From positions 15,021-79,020 of the forward strand of contig CAZIHJ010000004.1 of NCBI GenBank assembly GCA_964538485.1: a stretch of 64,000 nt of DNA, given 5' to 3'. The stretch comes from JBJXHC01 sp964538485 (GTDB lineage Bacteria; Bacteroidota; Ignavibacteria; UBA10030; UBA6906). A program made the position numbers and the translations under genes. The notes under the pieces were generated by a model, which worked only from the letters and a program-made list of their open reading frames with translations, ran no database searches and had not been told where the DNA came from. Positions 33,082 to 41,651 of this stretch are shown piece by piece. Each line of letters begins with the position of its first letter. Position 1 is the stretch's first letter.

Positions 33082-34058
33082 CTCATTCCCCTCCCCTCTT
33101 CTGGCACCGGTGTTGCGTGACCGCGGGCCAGGAAGGCATTCACGGCCCGGTCCAGATTTGCCGTACCCCGATTGAGCCTGCGGGCACCCTGCCGCTCGAG
33201 CAACACCCCGAAGGCATCCTCTTGGTCGAGCACCACAAAGTGGAATAAGCCGTCAATGCGCTGGCACTGTAACACACCGGGGAGTGTGTCAAGTCCGGGT
33301 ACGGCGGATGGGAAATCGGCGATCCACAACTGCACCCGCTCGCAGAATTCGTCTGGCGGCGACATGTGCATCAGCCGGCCCTGCTCAAGGATGATCAGGT
33401 TGTCGGCGAGCCTCTCGATCTCCTCCATCTGATGGGAACAATAGATGATCGTGGTATCGGTGTTTTCCACCGAAGCGAGGACCGTCTCAAGAAAGGCACG
33501 TTTGGCCACGACATCCAGCCCGAGCGTCGGCTCGTCGAGAATCAGCAACTCCGGTTCCTGGGCGAGTGCCATCGCAAGGTTCACACCGGCACGCTCGCCG
33601 CGAGAGAGTTCGGCAATCCGCTGCCCGGACTGTACATGGAAATGGCCGATGACGCCCCGGTAGCGCTCATCATTCCATTGCGGGTACTGGTGGCGTTGCA
33701 TCGACACGACTTCGCCGACACGCAACCAGGAAGGAACGCTGTGTTCCTCGTTGACGAAGCCGATACGTGCACGCTCGTTTTCGGTGAGCGCAGCGCAATC
33801 GTGTCCGAGGATCCTTGCCCTTCCACCGGTGGGCGACTGAAAGCCAAGAAGCACGCGGAATAATGAGGTCTTGCCGGCGCCGTTGGCACCAACGATGGCA
33901 TGAATCCGGCCGCGCGGAATGCGTAGAGTCAGTTGGTTCAACGCCCTTTTGCGTCCGTAGTACAGGTCGAGTCGGTCGGTCTCGATCACATAGTCTGATA
34001 CTTCAGGAGCTGATGATACCGCGCTTTTCGGAAGCGCGTAAAGATTGGGGATAGACAT
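33078..34058 (-). CDS. ABC transporter ATP-binding protein
   Basis: 326 residues from the ATG with AAGGAA upstream; longer readings overlap the gntR gene. Walker A GANGAGKTS, signature LSRGERAGVNLAMA, Walker B LLILDEPTLGLD and switch His in YCSHQMEEIERLAD. The last 90 residues are a family-specific extension. It powers export or extrusion with the next gene's membrane protein. GntR/YtrA-type regulator immediately upstream (8-base gap) as in YtrABC-like exporters. High-GC codon use unlike the flanking genes. Confidence 0.92.
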   Translation of the reverse strand: MSIPNLYALPKSAVSSAPEVSDYVIETDRLDLYYGRKRALNQLTLRIPRGRIHAIVGANGAGKTSLFRVLLGFQSPTGGRARILGHDCAALTENERARIGFVNEEHSVPSWLRVGEVVSMQRHQYPQWNDERYRGVIGHFHVQSGQRIAELSRGERAGVNLAMALAQEPELLILDEPTLGLDVVAKRAFLETVLASVENTDTTIIYCSHQMEEIERLADNLIILEQGRLMHMSPPDEFCERVQLWIADFPSAVPGLDTLPGVLQCQRIDGLFHFVVLDQEDAFGVLLERQGARRLNRGTANLDRAVNAFLARGHATPVPEEGRGMR

Positions 34059-34066
34059 AGTGTTCC

Positions 34067-34477
34067 TTATGCGGATCGTTTGGCAAGATACGGAGCCAAG
34101 GTGTCGCTCACCTGTTCGAGAACATGTTCGCACGGGAAGTCCAGCCCGACTACTTCGGCAACGAAGGCCTCCACAGCGAGCGCCAAGCGCCGTTCTCTTT
34201 CGGCCTGCGAAAAGCGTTGGCGCGGCGCGGCCACGAATAATCCCAGACTCTGGCGAGCATCCAGCCAACCTTCATTGGTCAGTTCGGCATAAGCATTGGC
34301 CACGGTTTTCGGGTTAATCGTCAGTTGCAGTGCAAGCCCGCGAATAGTGGGCAGCTGTGAGCCCACAGGCAGCTCGCCGCTTGCAATCTGCAAACGAATA
34401 CCGTCGGTGATTTGGCGAGTGATCGGGCGCGGGTCGATCGGGCTGATCTGTAGAAAAACTGGGACTGTGCGAGACAT
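34067..34477 (-). CDS. GntR-family regulator, YtrA-like
   Basis: 136 residues behind AAGGAAACCCG. N-terminal winged helix PITRQITDGIRLQIASGELPVG, LPTIRGLALQLTINPKTVANAYAELTNEGWLDARQSLGLFV; the short C-terminal helical part is the YtrA dimer module with no ligand-binding domain. Expected to repress its own operon. The nested GTACC palindrome centred at 34507 lies just upstream. First gene of the four-gene GC-rich cassette. Confidence 0.92.
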   Translation of the reverse strand: MSRTVPVFLQISPIDPRPITRQITDGIRLQIASGELPVGSQLPTIRGLALQLTINPKTVANAYAELTNEGWLDARQSLGLFVAAPRQRFSQAERERRLALAVEAFVAEVVGLDFPCEHVLEQVSDTLAPYLAKRSA

Positions 34478-34788
34478 CGGGTTTCCTTGTACCTATTGTA
34501 CCGGTTATGATGGTACAAATGGTACGGAAGATGATCATGAATGTCAAGAAGGATCATTGACGGTTTGCGTTTGACGGACCCTCACGCAAGGAGATGTCCT
34601 CCCAGCCTCGGTTGCAGACTCCGCCGGATCATTGCTTGCATTTTTCTGGCTCATTCTGTAATTTCGTCCGGAATTTTATACTATTTGGATTCAATGTATT
34701 CTCCATACAGTTCATTGCCGGCTCATCCCTTCCGACTTCACCAGTCCACTAACCCACTATTCAAAAACCAAAACGAAAGGAGCTCCAC
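34478..34788. other. Divergent intergenic region
   Basis: 311 bases between gntR (minus) and an outer-membrane gene (plus). It holds the GntR operator at 34487-34525 and an A/T-rich TATACTAT at 34677-34684 that may be the -10 box for the plus-strand gene. No coding sequence or RNA recognised. Confidence 0.6.
34487..34525. promoter_or_regulatory. Nested palindromic operator of the gntR cassette
   Basis: TTGTACC (34496-34502) and GGTACAA (34512-34518) form a perfect inverted repeat; GTACC (34489-34493) and GGTAC (34521-34525) form another with exactly the same centre, 34507. Four half-sites on one dyad, 10 bases before the gntR start, fit autoregulation by a YtrA-type dimer or tetramer. Confidence 0.7.
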
Positions 34789-35463
34789 ATGAGCTCACGC
34801 ATGATGATCCTTTTGCTTTGCTTCTTTTTTGTGGCCGCCCCCTCACTGGTGTTTGCCCAGGATGAAGAGCCCTGCGACTGGGGTTATTTATTCAGTTGGC
34901 AGCCCAACTTCGATGTTAGCAAGTATTATGTGGGGAGCGTATACAACAGCGCGAACACCAAACTTCCACTCGTGGGAATCGGGGCAGAACGATATCTTTC
35001 TAAAAACTGGGGCGTGCAGCTTGGTCTGAATTTCGGGTTGGACAATTCCAGCCAGGATGATACCACGAGGACAGTGGACAACAATGCGCTTGATCTCGGA
35101 TTGAAGATCGGGGCGAACTACTACTTCCAGGGGAAAGACAAGACAATCGCACCTTACGTTGGCGGATGGGCAAGCTATTCTCTCTATAACGAGACACTGA
35201 CAGACAAACCTGTTACTGGGACTGAATTCAAGAGAGAGTACTCCGCAAGCACGATCGGAATTGGCGTTACGGGAGGAGCATACTGGCAACCATGGGATGA
35301 TACCGATCTTGATTTTGGTTTTTATTACAATCTCGGGGTGATGATCACGCCATCGAGTACGCTTAAGATCACCTCAGGCGGACAGACCTCTGAGACAGAA
35401 GGGCCCAGCAGAATAACAGCAGGCGATTGTGGGGGCGGGATCAACCTACGGTTGAGCTTCTAA
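34789..35463 (+). CDS. Outer-membrane beta-barrel protein
   Basis: 224 residues after AAAGGAGCTCCAC. Signal peptide MMILLLCFFFVAAPSLVFA. Mature part shows barrel strands with alternating residues: LGLNFGLDNSSQ, LDLGLKIGANYYFQGKDKTIAPYVGGWASYSLYN, STIGIGVTGGAYWQPW, LDFGFYYNLGVMITP, ending INLRLSF with terminal Phe. Close to OmpW/OmpX-like eight-stranded barrels annotated porin family or outer membrane beta-barrel protein. No specific function is visible. A long stem-loop terminator follows. Confidence 0.8.
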   Translation: MSSRMMILLLCFFFVAAPSLVFAQDEEPCDWGYLFSWQPNFDVSKYYVGSVYNSANTKLPLVGIGAERYLSKNWGVQLGLNFGLDNSSQDDTTRTVDNNALDLGLKIGANYYFQGKDKTIAPYVGGWASYSLYNETLTDKPVTGTEFKREYSASTIGIGVTGGAYWQPWDDTDLDFGFYYNLGVMITPSSTLKITSGGQTSETEGPSRITAGDCGGGINLRLSF

Positions 35464-35493
35464 AAAAGGAAATATTGACGAGCACACACTTGG

Positions 35494-35576
35494 GTCCACG
35501 AAGAACACACCGAGAGCTCGCGCGAATGTCCCGCCCGAATTAACCTTGAGTGTCCTTCGTGGACTGTTGTTTTTTT
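35494..35576 (+). terminator. Long-loop stem terminator
   Basis: Ten-base perfect stem GTCCACGAAG / CTTCGTGGAC separated by 51 bases and followed by TGTTGTTTTTTT. The loop contains its own CGAGAGCTCG palindrome. Confidence 0.65.
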
Positions 35577-35632
35577 AATGCTCTTCGACTCCCCTCAGCA
35601 CATGATATCTTGATTATTATGTTGTAGCAGCC

Positions 35633-35697
35633 CACGACTTTATTCGTGAGACGCGGAAACAAAGCCAGCCGCACAAGAACCTGCGTCGCTGGTTTGT
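35633..35697. repeat. Pair of REP-like hairpins or small structured RNA
   Basis: First hairpin CACGA-CTTTAT-TCGTG, then ACAAAGCCAGC pairing with GCTGGTTTGT and an inner CGCA/TGCG extension. Compensating layout suggests a palindromic dispersed element or a small RNA; no second full copy was seen in the window. Confidence 0.35.
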
Positions 35698-35868
35698 CTC
35701 TTCTCATTGATCTCCACTATTATCGTAGGAATCTCTCCACCACCTCAACATTCTCGATTATGGTTCCATAAAATCTAGCAACAAATGTCGAATCAGTCCG
35801 TATTTTATCCTCACATTACGTGGTCACATTTCAACTCTCAGGTACTACTACACGAGGCCAAAACAGAA

Positions 35869-36423
35869 ATGAAGAAGTTCGTAGCAGCGACTGCCGTGGT
35901 TATTACAGTCTTTGCCGGCACAATCCGCGGATACTCACAGCATTGGTCGCTCGGAGGGAATACGGGTTTGTCTGTGCTTGGTGGGTCTCCCGGTTTTCAG
36001 CTGACTCCAACGGCAGAAATGCTCATCAATCGAAATATCAGCATCGGATCCGAGTTCAGTATCAATACGCAGTATGGCGCGCCGCTGATATGGTATCCGT
36101 ATTTCAAGTACTATTTCAGTATTCACGGATCACAAGTGCGGCCGTTTGCCAGTGCCGGACCTGTACTGGCATTGAACGTCCCAAATGGCCCCTGTTTTGG
36201 ATTTCTCTTTGGCGGGGGATTCAAAGTTCCTGTTGCACGGAGATTGTATTTTGCTCCAAATGTACTCCTCGGTCCGGTCTTCAATTATGCGGGGGGCGCT
36301 TTCCCCTTCATCCTCCGGGGATATTACTGGGGATTTGAAACGTATGGTTTGTCGACTTACAAGATCCCCAGTGTGACAGTATTTGCATTCTCCTTGAGGG
36401 GAGGCATTCACTACGAGATATGA
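35869..36423 (+). CDS. Putative secreted / outer-membrane beta-barrel protein
   Basis: 184 residues from the ATG that gives a proper signal peptide (MKKFVAATAVVITVFAGTIRGYSQ). Body is glycine- and aromatic-rich with strand-like alternation (LGGNTGLSVLGGSPGFQLTPTAEMLI, SIGSEFSINTQYG, YPYFKYYFSI, FGFLFGGGFKVPVARRLYFAPNVLLGPVFNYAGG), ending FSLRGGIHYEI. Resembles small OM barrels of Ignavibacteria-type genomes; not assignable further. The ribosome site is weak (GAGGCC 14 bases upstream). Ends convergently with the DUF2911 gene, with a hairpin between. Confidence 0.72.
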   Translation: MKKFVAATAVVITVFAGTIRGYSQHWSLGGNTGLSVLGGSPGFQLTPTAEMLINRNISIGSEFSINTQYGAPLIWYPYFKYYFSIHGSQVRPFASAGPVLALNVPNGPCFGFLFGGGFKVPVARRLYFAPNVLLGPVFNYAGGAFPFILRGYYWGFETYGLSTYKIPSVTVFAFSLRGGIHYEI

Positions 36424-36452
36424 ACATTCTGAATCGCACCCCTCGACATGGC

Positions 36453-36477
36453 GACGGCAGGTAAAGTACCTGCCGTC
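36453..36477. terminator. Hairpin between convergent genes
   Basis: Perfect 11-base stem GACGGCAGGTA / TACCTGCCGTC with an AAG loop, 30 bases after one stop and 28 before the other. Likely a shared bidirectional terminator; it shares ACGGCAGGTA with the hairpin near 16190. Confidence 0.7.
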
Positions 36478-36504
36478 TGTGTGGTCTTGTTGCCGTGGCT
36501 GGTG

Positions 36505-37365
36505 CTACTTCATCGTTTTCCATTCAGCGATGGAGTCGTCGTTGAACTTGACGTACTGCGCGTTGCCGGCTTTTTGTGCGCGGGATTTGCTTGCTTCTGC
36601 CGACGTGATGGCTCCGGAGTAGTCTTTGAGTCCGGCCTGGATTTGTGACTTTAACCGCCATACCCAGAAGGCGTTGTCGCTCAGTTCGAGAGACTTGTTC
36701 ACCCACTCAAGTGCTGTCTTCAGGTCCTTCCCAGCCGAGAAATAATACGACGCTGATTGGAAATACATGTTCGCTACCTCGCCGTATGGGTTTGCCGTGG
36801 CCTCCTTGATTGAAGCCATCACCTTGGTATCAACGTCGAACTCCATCCGGAACTTGACGGCGGTGTTCTCCCACGCCAGCTCGAGGTTGGCGGTACTCGC
36901 CGTAATGTCAGAGACGTTAATGGTGAATGTCTCCACGGTAATCGGGAGACGCGAGGGCTTTACCTTGAATGTCGCCTGGTCTTCACTTTCGATTCGCTCC
37001 GGCTGGCCGGTGGTTTTCTTGTTGATGACGATCGTCCATTCATTCTCTCCGGGAATGGTGTAGAGAGAGTATTTGCCTGCAGGGACGTCGTGTCCTTCAA
37101 GCTTCACCGCATCACTGAACGAAATCGTGGTCGGATCGTTCGCCCCGGTTCGCCATACCTGTCCGTAGGGAACGAGCCCGCCGAAAATCTTCCTCCCTTT
37201 CATTCCCGGCCTGGAGTATGAAACCGCAACGTCCATAATGCCGACTTTCTGCTCAATCTTCGCTTTCGGGCTCGGTTGGGGTGTCTCCAACTGTGATTTT
37301 GCATCTGGCACAACAAGTGAAAGTACTAATGCAATCACGAACCATCGTACCGAGGATCTGATCAT
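36505..37365 (-). CDS. DUF2911 domain protein, exported
   Basis: 286 residues; GGAG nine bases before ATG; signal peptide FVIALVLSLVVPDAKSQ. DUF2911 core about 35-185: VAVSYSRPGMKGRKIFGGLVPYGQVWRTGAND, TTISFSDAVKLEGHDVPAGKYSLYTIPG, EWTIVINK. The C-terminal 90 residues (ANMYFQSASYYFSAGKDLKTALEWVNKSLEL) look like TPR-type helices. Family function is unknown, though members are abundant in Bacteroidota. Monocistronic by context. Confidence 0.88.
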   Translation of the reverse strand: MIRSSVRWFVIALVLSLVVPDAKSQLETPQPSPKAKIEQKVGIMDVAVSYSRPGMKGRKIFGGLVPYGQVWRTGANDPTTISFSDAVKLEGHDVPAGKYSLYTIPGENEWTIVINKKTTGQPERIESEDQATFKVKPSRLPITVETFTINVSDITASTANLELAWENTAVKFRMEFDVDTKVMASIKEATANPYGEVANMYFQSASYYFSAGKDLKTALEWVNKSLELSDNAFWVWRLKSQIQAGLKDYSGAITSAEASKSRAQKAGNAQYVKFNDDSIAEWKTMK

Positions 37366-37433
37366 ATCTATTTCTCCTTTGTATATGTGATAGTGAAATG
37401 TGATGTCGTTCAGGCCGCGGGTTTCCGAAATAG

Positions 37434-38495
37434 TTACAAGGATGGCTGCTGTTGCGTTAGGCAGTGAAGTGTACCGAATCCCCAGACGAGGTCAACGGCA
37501 TGAATGCCAATCACGGGACGGTCGGTGATCAATTCTGAAAGGATGCCTAACGCTGTCCGGTCGTTCAGATCGTTGAATGTCGGCACAAGCACAGCAGCAT
37601 TGGTGATATAGAAATTCGCGTAGCTCGCCGGAAGTCGGACACCGTCGAACACCAGCGGTGCAGGCATCGGCAGTTTCACCACTTCCGGTCGCGATCCATG
37701 CTCCAACCGCACATCTTGAAGACGGTCCTGGTTTTCCTTCAAGACTGTGTAATTCACGTCCACGGAATTCTTCTCGTCACAGATGACAATTGTTGTAGGA
37801 TTTATGAATCGGGCGAGATCGTCAATATGGCCGTGGGTGTCATCGCCGGCAATCCCTTTGCCAAGCCAGAGAATGTTGGTAACACCGAGCGAATCGCGTA
37901 GCATTTGCTCTGTTTCAATCCGGCTGAGCCCGGGATTGCGTACCTGCGTCTTCTGATCAAGAAGGCATTCTTCTGTTGTCAGCAAAGAACCGCGTCCATT
38001 CACATCAATAGCGCCCCCTTCAAGGACAAACGACTTCCCGTGCCATCGCGGTTCAAACAACCGGAGGCCGAGTGCCTTTGCAGCACGCGCATGAATCTTC
38101 GCATCCTTCTTATGATTGGCGTATTTCGCCCAGCCGACAAATCCGAAGTCATTGATTGCCACTTCATGTGCACTCCGGACAAACATCGGACCAAAGTCAC
38201 GTGTCCATCCCCTGTCCGTCGGGAAACGAAAGAACTCCACACGGGAAATGTCAACGCCTACCTTTGACAAGATACGTTGTGCCGATCGCTCGTGCTCCTT
38301 TGACTCCACAATGATGCGGGCCTTTTCGCCCGGAATAAGTGCACGTACAATCTCGCCGTAGACCCACGGGATTGGTGTGAATTTCCCCGGCCAATCGTTT
38401 TTATTGTGCGGCCAACCGAACCATGTCGCTTCGTGGTGTTCCCACTCCGCGGGCATGTGGAAACCAAGAGATGCGGGTGTTGCGTTACTGGGCAC
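37434..38495 (-). CDS. aguA: Agmatine deiminase
   Basis: 353 residues (GTG start overlapping the aguB stop by one base; ATG at 38456, giving MPAEWEHH, is the alternative). Converts agmatine to N-carbamoylputrescine and ammonia. Pentein-fold family marks: MPAEWEHHEATWFGWPHN near the N-terminus, TDRGWTRDFGPMFV with an active-site Asp, HGHIDDLARF with the catalytic His, and C-terminal nucleophile Cys345 in TLHCLTQQQP. Directly coupled to N-carbamoylputrescine amidase, which completes putrescine synthesis. Confidence 0.93.
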   Translation of the reverse strand: MPSNATPASLGFHMPAEWEHHEATWFGWPHNKNDWPGKFTPIPWVYGEIVRALIPGEKARIIVESKEHERSAQRILSKVGVDISRVEFFRFPTDRGWTRDFGPMFVRSAHEVAINDFGFVGWAKYANHKKDAKIHARAAKALGLRLFEPRWHGKSFVLEGGAIDVNGRGSLLTTEECLLDQKTQVRNPGLSRIETEQMLRDSLGVTNILWLGKGIAGDDTHGHIDDLARFINPTTIVICDEKNSVDVNYTVLKENQDRLQDVRLEHGSRPEVVKLPMPAPLVFDGVRLPASYANFYITNAAVLVPTFNDLNDRTALGILSELITDRPVIGIHAVDLVWGFGTLHCLTQQQPSL

Positions 38496-39424
38496 TATTG
38501 CTTCGGACTCCAGGGTTCGTCGTTCAGAAAGCGGCGGGTGATATCTCCGTACGCATCGATGCGCCGGTCGCGCAGGAATGGCCAGTTGCGGCGAATCTCT
38601 TCCATGTGGGCCGTATCTACTTCGGCAAGAAGGATTTCCTCCTTATCGGTGGATGCCTCGGCGAGGATCACTCCTTGCGGGTCGGCTATGAATGACGATC
38701 CCCAGAACTCGATACCGGGGCCGCCCTCCTTCGGTATTTCATGACCTGTGCGATTTGCGGCGGCGACGTACACTCCGTTGGCAATCGCATGTCCTCGCTG
38801 CACTGTCCGCCATGCCTCACGCTGCGCCACACCGTATTGGGTTTTTTCATGAGGATGCCACCCTATCGCCGTCGGATAGAACAACACGTCGGCCCCATTA
38901 AGTGCAGTCAGTCTTGCTCCCTCCGGATACCATTGGTCCCAGCAAATCAACGTGCCAATGCGGCCAACAGATGTGTCCACGGCCTTGAAACCAAGGTCTC
39001 CTGGAGTGAAGTAGAATTTCTCATAGTATGACGGATCGTCCGGGATATGCATCTTTCGGTAGAATCCCGCAATCGCTCCATCAGTATTGATAATGGCGGC
39101 ACTGTTATGATACACCCCCACTGCACGTTTTTCAAAGACCGGAGCAATCACTACAACTCCCAACAACCGTGCTGCTGTTGCCAGTGCCTCCGTACTCGGA
39201 CCGGGTACAGGTTCAGCGAGATCAAAGTGTGCTGAGTCTTCACGCTGGCAGAAATATTGCGATCGAAACAACTCCGGCAAGCAAATGACCTTCGCCCCTT
39301 TCTTCGCGGCAGCGCGCACCTTCTCAACAGCGCGACGCAAGTTGTCTGCAGGATCTGGAGTAACAGACATCTGAATAAGACCGATTGTGTAACGACGGGG
39401 ATGCTGAAGAGTGGTCACGGGCAC
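38495..39424 (-). CDS. aguB: N-carbamoylputrescine amidase (nitrilase family)
   Basis: 309 residues. Hydrolyses N-carbamoylputrescine to putrescine, CO2 and ammonia. Catalytic triad Glu51 (CLPELF), Lys124 (YRKMHIPDD) and Cys161 (ICWDQWYPE); FTPGDLGFKAVDTSVGRIG and GWHPHEKTQYGVAQREAWRTV-type segments are typical of AguB. It is the first gene of a two-gene operon with aguA. No arginine decarboxylase is seen in the window. Confidence 0.93.
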   Translation of the reverse strand: MPVTTLQHPRRYTIGLIQMSVTPDPADNLRRAVEKVRAAAKKGAKVICLPELFRSQYFCQREDSAHFDLAEPVPGPSTEALATAARLLGVVVIAPVFEKRAVGVYHNSAAIINTDGAIAGFYRKMHIPDDPSYYEKFYFTPGDLGFKAVDTSVGRIGTLICWDQWYPEGARLTALNGADVLFYPTAIGWHPHEKTQYGVAQREAWRTVQRGHAIANGVYVAAANRTGHEIPKEGGPGIEFWGSSFIADPQGVILAEASTDKEEILLAEVDTAHMEEIRRNWPFLRDRRIDAYGDITRRFLNDEPWSPKQ

Positions 39425-39488
39425 GATTGATTGTCAATGAAAGGCATTGGCAGAATATACCTACGCAGTTTCTGAAAAGCAAGGCAGT

Positions 39489-41561
39489 TCATCGTACGCG
39501 TCCATTCCCTGATGTAAAGTATTCGTGAATTGCATATTGCGATCTGATACTTCTCTGCGTGTCACGCTGTTTGAACTGATCGTCTGCCGCAGCGTTAACG
39601 AGACGGGACTTCACATTGTCCGAAAGTTGAATATCAATAACCGACCGAATTTGCTTCTGTAGCCGCTGATTGTAAATGGGAAAAGCAACCTCAATCCGCT
39701 GACTCAAATTCCGCCGCATCCAATCTGCCGAAGAAAGATAATACCGGGGATTTCCTCCGTTGTGGAAAATGAACACGCGTGCATGCTCGAGGTATCGATC
39801 AACGATGCTAACGACTTCAATATTCTCACTCAATCCTTTTTTTGCGGGAATCAGGCAGCAGATCCCCCGGACGATGAGTTGTATGCGTACTCCTTCAGTA
39901 CTTGCGTCGTACAACTTCTCGATCATCTCACGATCTTCAAGACTGTTCATTTTTGCGATAATCGACGCCGGCTCGCCGTTACGGGCATTCTTTATTTCCC
40001 TGTCAATGAGTTTCGAAAGACTCTTGCGCAAAGTGAAAGGCGCAACAAGCAGATGTTCGAAGGTACCGTGCCGTGCTTTCCTCGACAGAATGTCAAAGAC
40101 CAGTGTCACTTCATCGGTCAGCCTGGGATCGGCGGTCAACAGGCCAAAATCCGTGTACATGCGTGCTGCCTGTTCATTGAAGTTACCGGTACTGAGGTAT
40201 GCAAGCCGGGTTGTTATACCTGCCGATTCCATTGTCACAAGGCATAGCTTGGCGTGTACTTTAAGCCCGGGAAAACTGTAAAACACCATTGCACCTGCTT
40301 TTTCCAGTTCCTCCGCCCAATAGAGATTCGATTCTTCATCGAACCGCGCTTTCAGCTCCACAAACACCACTACTTCCTTGCCGTTCCGTACCGCCCGAAG
40401 CAATTGTTCAACCACCCGGGACTTTCTGGCAACACGGTAGAGCGTTATTTTGATGGATGAGACCCTGTGATCATCAGCGGCATCAGCAAGGAACTGGATA
40501 ACTGAATCGTATGAATGTGACGGATAGTAAAGCAGAATATCCTGTTCCGCAATTTCCTCGAGCAACCGTGTTCCGGGCGGTACACAATGTATCGGCTCCA
40601 GAGACTCATAAGTAAGCTGCGGGGCTTTGGGATTGGGAAACGAGAACAGATCACTGAAATTATGATACCGGGCTCCCTCAATCATGTCATCGTCTTCCAG
40701 AGAATACTGCTTCTGCAACAACTTTCTGATATGTGCAGGCATACTCGCATCATACAGAAATCGGCTCGGTAGTCCGGTGCTCCGCTTCTGCAATGCTTTC
40801 TTGATTTTTTGTACGAGGTCTCCCGAGAACTCATCATCAATATATAACTCTGCGTCGCGTGTCATCTTGATAGCATACGCACCAAGGACGTCATGGTTTG
40901 GGAAAACATAAGACAGGTTTAATCTGATAAGGTCGTCAAGGAACATGATGTCATGTCCGCCTTCGGAACCCGGAAGTTCAATAAATCTGGGGTGAACATG
41001 CGTGGGAACATGGAGTATGGCGTACTGATAGTCAGGTTTTGACGAAGGGGCGTCTGTGCCCCTACGCAACAGCTCAACACAGAGGTACAGGCGTTTATTC
41101 TCAAGAAATACGGGCTCTTTGTCGCGCCGGAGAAACGATGGCTCCAGATGCAATAACACAGTCTCCAGGAAGAAGCTTTTTGCATAACTAAGAGCCCGTT
41201 CGTCGAGCATATCCTGTCCGACCAGCCGGATTCCCTCTCGCTCCAGATCCCCGATAATCCGATTTCTGAAGATCTCTCCGAATTCCTCCTGCTGGCGGGT
41301 AACAGTCTTGTTAATTTGTTTGAGGAGTTTTATGGGATCGAAATCCAGTTGCCTTGCTTTCTTCTTTTTGAGTGCCAACAAGGCCCGAACAGAAGCAACC
41401 CGCACACGGAAAAACTCGTCCAGATTGGAGGAGAATATTGCGAGGAATTTGATGCGCTCGAACAACGGAACAGTAGGATCGGAGGCCTCCTGCAACACGC
41501 GGTGGTTGAACGAAAGCCAGCTGAGTTCGCGGTTGTTGAATTGCGACTTGGAATCACTCAT
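39489..41561 (-). CDS. ppk1: Polyphosphate kinase 1
   Basis: 690 residues from MSDSKSQFNNRELSWL, matching the usual Ppk1 N-terminus; a longer frame to 41627 is judged spurious although no clear ribosome site precedes either start. Polymerises ATP gamma-phosphate to polyphosphate. Marks: NRELSWLSFNHRVLQEA, YPSHSYDSVIQFLADAADD, RVARKSRVVEQLLRA, FVELKARFDEESN, catalytic His in VHAKLCLVT, and YLSTGNFNEQAARMYTDFGL. Ends in a short basic tail. Adjacent genes are unrelated secreted proteins. Confidence 0.94.
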   Translation of the reverse strand: MSDSKSQFNNRELSWLSFNHRVLQEASDPTVPLFERIKFLAIFSSNLDEFFRVRVASVRALLALKKKKARQLDFDPIKLLKQINKTVTRQQEEFGEIFRNRIIGDLEREGIRLVGQDMLDERALSYAKSFFLETVLLHLEPSFLRRDKEPVFLENKRLYLCVELLRRGTDAPSSKPDYQYAILHVPTHVHPRFIELPGSEGGHDIMFLDDLIRLNLSYVFPNHDVLGAYAIKMTRDAELYIDDEFSGDLVQKIKKALQKRSTGLPSRFLYDASMPAHIRKLLQKQYSLEDDDMIEGARYHNFSDLFSFPNPKAPQLTYESLEPIHCVPPGTRLLEEIAEQDILLYYPSHSYDSVIQFLADAADDHRVSSIKITLYRVARKSRVVEQLLRAVRNGKEVVVFVELKARFDEESNLYWAEELEKAGAMVFYSFPGLKVHAKLCLVTMESAGITTRLAYLSTGNFNEQAARMYTDFGLLTADPRLTDEVTLVFDILSRKARHGTFEHLLVAPFTLRKSLSKLIDREIKNARNGEPASIIAKMNSLEDREMIEKLYDASTEGVRIQLIVRGICCLIPAKKGLSENIEVVSIVDRYLEHARVFIFHNGGNPRYYLSSADWMRRNLSQRIEVAFPIYNQRLQKQIRSVIDIQLSDNVKSRLVNAAADDQFKQRDTQRSIRSQYAIHEYFTSGNGRVR

Positions 41562-41651
41562 ATGAACAGGGATCAGAAATGCGCGGTACTGTATTGAAGA
41601 TGATAAACACTTGGCAGAGAGCAACAAATGCTATCGGTTGATTGCCGTCGA

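Larger units (their letters stand above)
35464..35868. other. Intergenic region with terminator and REP-like hairpins
   Basis: 405 bases without a convincing gene. It contains a long-loop terminator (35494-35576) and two neighbouring hairpins (35633-35697). The upstream reading frame extension of the next gene (from 35785) lacks a ribosome site and is judged non-coding. Confidence 0.6.

Noticed and set aside
13880..34689. ACTATYTGGA recurring at 13880, 20574 and 34680 as a promoter element
   Set aside because: In two of the three cases the GGA is part of the Shine-Dalgarno sequence right before the start codon, so the similarity is probably a ribosome-site coincidence.
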